Assembly: GCA_001805125.1 (NCBI GenBank)
Contig: MHEF01000099.1
Location: 1-7,155, forward strand
Source: Nitrospirae bacterium RBG_13_39_12
Lineage (GTDB): Bacteria; Nitrospirota; Thermodesulfovibrionia; Thermodesulfovibrionales; SM23-35
Direction of reading: 5' to 3'
DNA: 7,155 nucleotides
In this document: piece by piece, positions 5,193-7,155 of the stretch
How positions within the stretch are numbered: position 1 is the first letter of the stretch
How the letters are laid out: each line of letters opens with the position of its first letter
The notes under the pieces: model-generated
Seen by the model: only the letters and a program-made list of their open reading frames with translations
Database searches by the model: none
Told to the model about the DNA's origin: nothing
Made by a program: the position numbers and the translations under genes

Positions 5193-5705
5193 ATACCTTT
5201 CAGCAAGTCGGGCATAGGCTTTCGGTGCCTGCTCGAGCCAGAAAAGTTGCTGAGAAGTTATGTTTCCCTTGACCTTGGCAGGGACCCCGACGACAAATGA
5301 CCTGTCGGGTATCTTCATCCCCTGGCCTACCATTGTAGCGGCCCCGATGATGCAGAAATCGCCTATATCCACGTCATGAAGGATTGTTGCGTTTATGCCG
5401 ACAAGGACATGACTGCCGATCCTGCGGCAGTTAAGAACCGCTCCGTGACCGATATGCTCATTATCCCCGATGACAAGGTCGCTTATAGAGTCTTCCATAC
5501 TGGGAGATCCGGAATGGATAACGCAATTATCTTCAATAGCGCAATTACTGCCTATCGTGATCTTGCCTAAGTCGCCCCTTATTACAGCACCAGGCCATAT
5601 GCTGGAATTCTCGCCGATCTCCACGTCACCGATAATACACGCTGATTCACTTACAAATACACTTTCTGATATCCTGGGTGTTTTTCCGTTAAAGCTATGA
5701 ATCAT
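5178..5705 (-). CDS. Gamma-carbonic-anhydrase-like left-handed beta-helix protein
   Basis: This 175-residue protein has the hexapeptide repeats of a left-handed beta-helix (IGDVEIGENSSIWPGAVIRGD, VIGDNEHIGHGAVL, IGSHVLVGINATIL, IGDFCIIGAATMV) and a closing C-terminal helix (QQLFWLEQAPKAYARLAERY). It matches the YrdA/PaaY/Cam-like group, trimers that bind zinc and may hydrate CO2. R43 and D45 of VIRGD, H64 of VIH and H87 of IGHG are in place. The residue five after H87, normally the third zinc histidine, is N92; H84 is an extra nearby histidine. I chose the ATG at 5705 because AAGGA lies 8 nt upstream and MIHSFNG is a typical family start; an in-frame ATG 10 codons earlier (5735) lacks such a site. 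Catalytic activity is uncertain. Confidence 0.9.
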   Translation of the reverse strand: MIHSFNGKTPRISESVFVSESACIIGDVEIGENSSIWPGAVIRGDLGKITIGSNCAIEDNCVIHSGSPSMEDSISDLVIGDNEHIGHGAVLNCRRIGSHVLVGINATILHDVDIGDFCIIGAATMVGQGMKIPDRSFVVGVPAKVKGNITSQQLFWLEQAPKAYARLAERYKKDG

Positions 5706-5757
5706 ATTAATTATCCTTAAATAAAATCCTTGCATAGCAAGTAATACTAATATTTAA

Positions 5758-5844
5758 TCCGCCAGAGGCGGACGAGGGTCTAATTCCCCTCCACTTGCGG
5801 CGTTATATTGCCTTTAATGATACCTCGCTGCTTTGCGGCGGAGT
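5758..5844. repeat. Intergenic GC-rich palindromic elements
   Basis: In the spacer between two divergent genes lie a perfect hairpin TCCGCC-AGA-GGCGGA (5758-5772), a smaller pairing GAGGG/CCCTC just after it, and a 10-bp imperfect stem (5822-5831 with 5835-5844, loop TTT, two G-T pairs and one mismatch). They contrast with the AT-rich sequence around them and look like dispersed REP-type elements, though a second copy cannot be seen in this window. The rest of 5706-5932 is AT-rich and would hold the two divergent promoters, which I cannot place confidently. Confidence 0.45.
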
Positions 5845-5932
5845 AATACATTCTCTCAGAGATTAATTGTCATTTAATAATTTATCAAGGATTTAGAAAT
5901 CAAGATAATTCATTAGAAGGCAAGAATAAGAT

Positions 5933-7000
5933 ATGACCGATGTAAGCATCATTAAAACGACCTATATCAAACCTGAGATCGAAAGACTCCTTAAGCCATT
6001 GGGCGGCATGGGACGTTTCATAGAAAAAGGAGACAGGGTCCTTCTGAAGGTCAACCTGCTATCCCCGAGCGAGCCTGAAAAGGCTGTAACAACACATCCT
6101 GAATTCGTGAGGGCCGTGGTCAGGGAAGTGAAGAAGGCAGGGGGATCCCCTTTTATAGGAGATTCGCCAATAGGGAGGTTTTCAAGGAGGAATCTTAAGA
6201 AGATATACCGTATGACCGGTATTGAAGAAATGGCCAGAGAGGAACAGATATCTCTGAACTATGATACAGGCACAAAGAGGCTCAGCATCTCAGGAGGGAC
6301 AATATTAAAGCAATCGCCGATATGCAGCTATGCCTTTAATGCGGATAAGATTATTGCCCTGCCAAAATTAAAGACCCACTCCTTTCAATATATGACGCTT
6401 GCCTGCAAGGTCATGTACGGAATAGTGCCTGGTCTTACCAAAGTGAAATATCATGCCTTGTTTCCACGCAGGGCAGGATTTGCCGATATCCTGCTTGATA
6501 TATATCTTTTGCTCAAGCCCAGCCTGATTATTATGGACGGTATCCTGGGCATGGAGGGAGAGGGGCCTGGCGGCGGCGGGGACCCAGTCGAACTGGGGCT
6601 TGCACTTGCATCCACTGATGCCGTGGCCATGGATATATCCGTATGCAGAATGATCGGGATAGAACCTGTTGGAATACCTGTCCTAAAGAGGGCAAAGATC
6701 AGAAGATTATGGCCTGAGAAGATCGAATATCCTCTGCTAAGACCAGAAGACAATCCCATCAAGGGTTTCAGGCTGCCAAACACAGCGCTTCACCTGCTGA
6801 CAGGCAATAATGCGTCCAATATCGGACCTGTTATTACGGACAGGTGTATTGGCTGCGGAGAATGTGAAAAGATATGTCCTAAAGGGGCTGTTACAGTAGT
6901 TGATCGGTTGGCAAGGGTGATGTATTCAAAATGCATTCGATGCCTCTGCTGTCATGAGATATGTCCGGAGAGGGCGATAAAGCCGGGGAAAATACCCTAA
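5933..7000 (+). CDS. DUF362 protein with two C-terminal 4Fe-4S motifs
   Basis: This 355-residue cytoplasmic protein carries a DUF362 domain (about 5-280) with the family marks KVNLL (39-43), TTHPEFVRAVV (53-63), GDSP (76-79), LPKLKTHSF (143-151) and the glycine-rich MEGEGPGGGGDP (207-218). It ends in a bacterial ferredoxin-type domain: C305, C308, C311, C315-P and C334, C337, C340, C344-P, both CX2CX2CX3CP, for two 4Fe-4S clusters. Its reaction is not established; the ferredoxin domain points to electron transfer, common in anaerobes. Cysteine 339 adds an extra thiol in the second motif. The ATG has a rather distant AGAAGG (5915-5920). The gene faces away from the carbonic-anhydrase-like gene and appears to be transcribed alone. 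Confidence 0.92.
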   Translation: MTDVSIIKTTYIKPEIERLLKPLGGMGRFIEKGDRVLLKVNLLSPSEPEKAVTTHPEFVRAVVREVKKAGGSPFIGDSPIGRFSRRNLKKIYRMTGIEEMAREEQISLNYDTGTKRLSISGGTILKQSPICSYAFNADKIIALPKLKTHSFQYMTLACKVMYGIVPGLTKVKYHALFPRRAGFADILLDIYLLLKPSLIIMDGILGMEGEGPGGGGDPVELGLALASTDAVAMDISVCRMIGIEPVGIPVLKRAKIRRLWPEKIEYPLLRPEDNPIKGFRLPNTALHLLTGNNASNIGPVITDRCIGCGECEKICPKGAVTVVDRLARVMYSKCIRCLCCHEICPERAIKPGKIP

Positions 7001-7047
7001 TAACAGTAGTCAAGATATCCGAATATTTAATGCGTTCACTATAATAG

Positions 7048-7076
7048 TTGACAATCAATCTTTATTTTATTATATT
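7048..7076 (+). promoter_or_regulatory. Near-consensus sigma-70 promoter
   Basis: A perfect TTGACA (7048-7053), a 17-bp AT-rich spacer and TATATT (7071-7076) form a strong housekeeping promoter. Transcription would begin near 7083 and read out of the window to the right, into the hydrophobic frame beginning at 7114. Confidence 0.65.
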
Positions 7077-7113
7077 ATCTTTGAAATTATTCGCTCAAAA
7101 GGCATTTAAGATC

Positions 7114-7155
7114 ATGTTCAGTATTATTATCGCGATTAACATCATCATAATTATA
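7114..7155 (+). CDS. Start of a hydrophobic protein (cut by window end)
   Basis: The ATG at 7114 opens a frame of 14 codons to the window edge, reading MFSIIIAINIIIII. The run of isoleucines suggests a membrane helix or signal anchor. A possible ribosome-binding site, AAAAGG (7097-7102), lies 11 nt upstream, and a strong promoter lies just before. AT-rich DNA produces such runs by chance, so this is tentative. Confidence 0.35.
   Translation, partial: MFSIIIAINIIIII

Noticed and set aside
6451..6783. Minus-strand frame of 110 codons inside the DUF362 gene
   Set aside because: It is antisense to well-conserved DUF362 motifs and rich in S, P and I, typical of a shadow frame.
1..7155. CRISPR array, tRNA, rRNA or insertion sequence
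   Set aside because: No regularly spaced short repeats, no tRNA-like cloverleaf, no rRNA sequence and no transposase fragment or terminal inverted repeats were seen.

Overview
The window looks like accessory DNA from a Gram-negative, probably anaerobic, bacterium, leading into ordinary chromosomal genes. Moderate GC in the right-hand genes, a DUF362/ferredoxin fusion, a gamma-carbonic-anhydrase-like protein and short GC-rich intergenic hairpins fit groups such as Desulfobacterota or Nitrospirota. That placement is inference; no marker gene fixes the taxon.

Left part (1-1508): two compact toxin-antitoxin operons lie in tandem. The first has a Phd/YefM-type antitoxin (cut by the window edge) and a ParE/RelE-type toxin. 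The second has a short 61-residue antitoxin and another ParE/RelE-type toxin. A 63-bp sequence that carries a good promoter precedes the second operon and recurs, about 87% identical, before the next gene at 1509. The 363-nt gap 1146-1508 holds hairpins and this repeat but no recognisable gene.

Middle part (1509-4595): this reads as a run of integron gene cassettes without an integrase in view. Three sites (1888-1946, 2634-2705, 3565-3635) have the architecture of attC recombination sites: AAC and GTT ends, two inverted arms, one extra unpaired base in the left arm each time, and a variable loop. They separate single same-strand genes: a small membrane-anchored protein, an unknown 215-residue protein, a helical protein with a HEPN-type Rx4H motif, and a DUF2971 protein. 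After the DUF2971 gene comes a gene-free block (4384-4595) with several hairpins that fold into one possible multibranched structure; it is bracketed by two GTTAGG core-like sequences and may be a non-coding or decayed cassette.

Right part (4596-7155): an unclassified soluble 188-residue protein converges on a gamma-carbonic-anhydrase-like gene (minus strand) whose third expected zinc histidine is an asparagine. A hairpin-rich spacer separates that gene from a divergent DUF362 protein with two C-terminal 4Fe-4S motifs. The window ends with a near-consensus sigma-70 promoter and the first codons of a hydrophobic protein.

Taken together, the left and middle parts form a stability/defence-flavoured cassette region (TA modules, HEPN, DUF2971) beside housekeeping or redox genes. 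The attC calls and the HEPN motif are read directly from the sequence; their activity is inferred.
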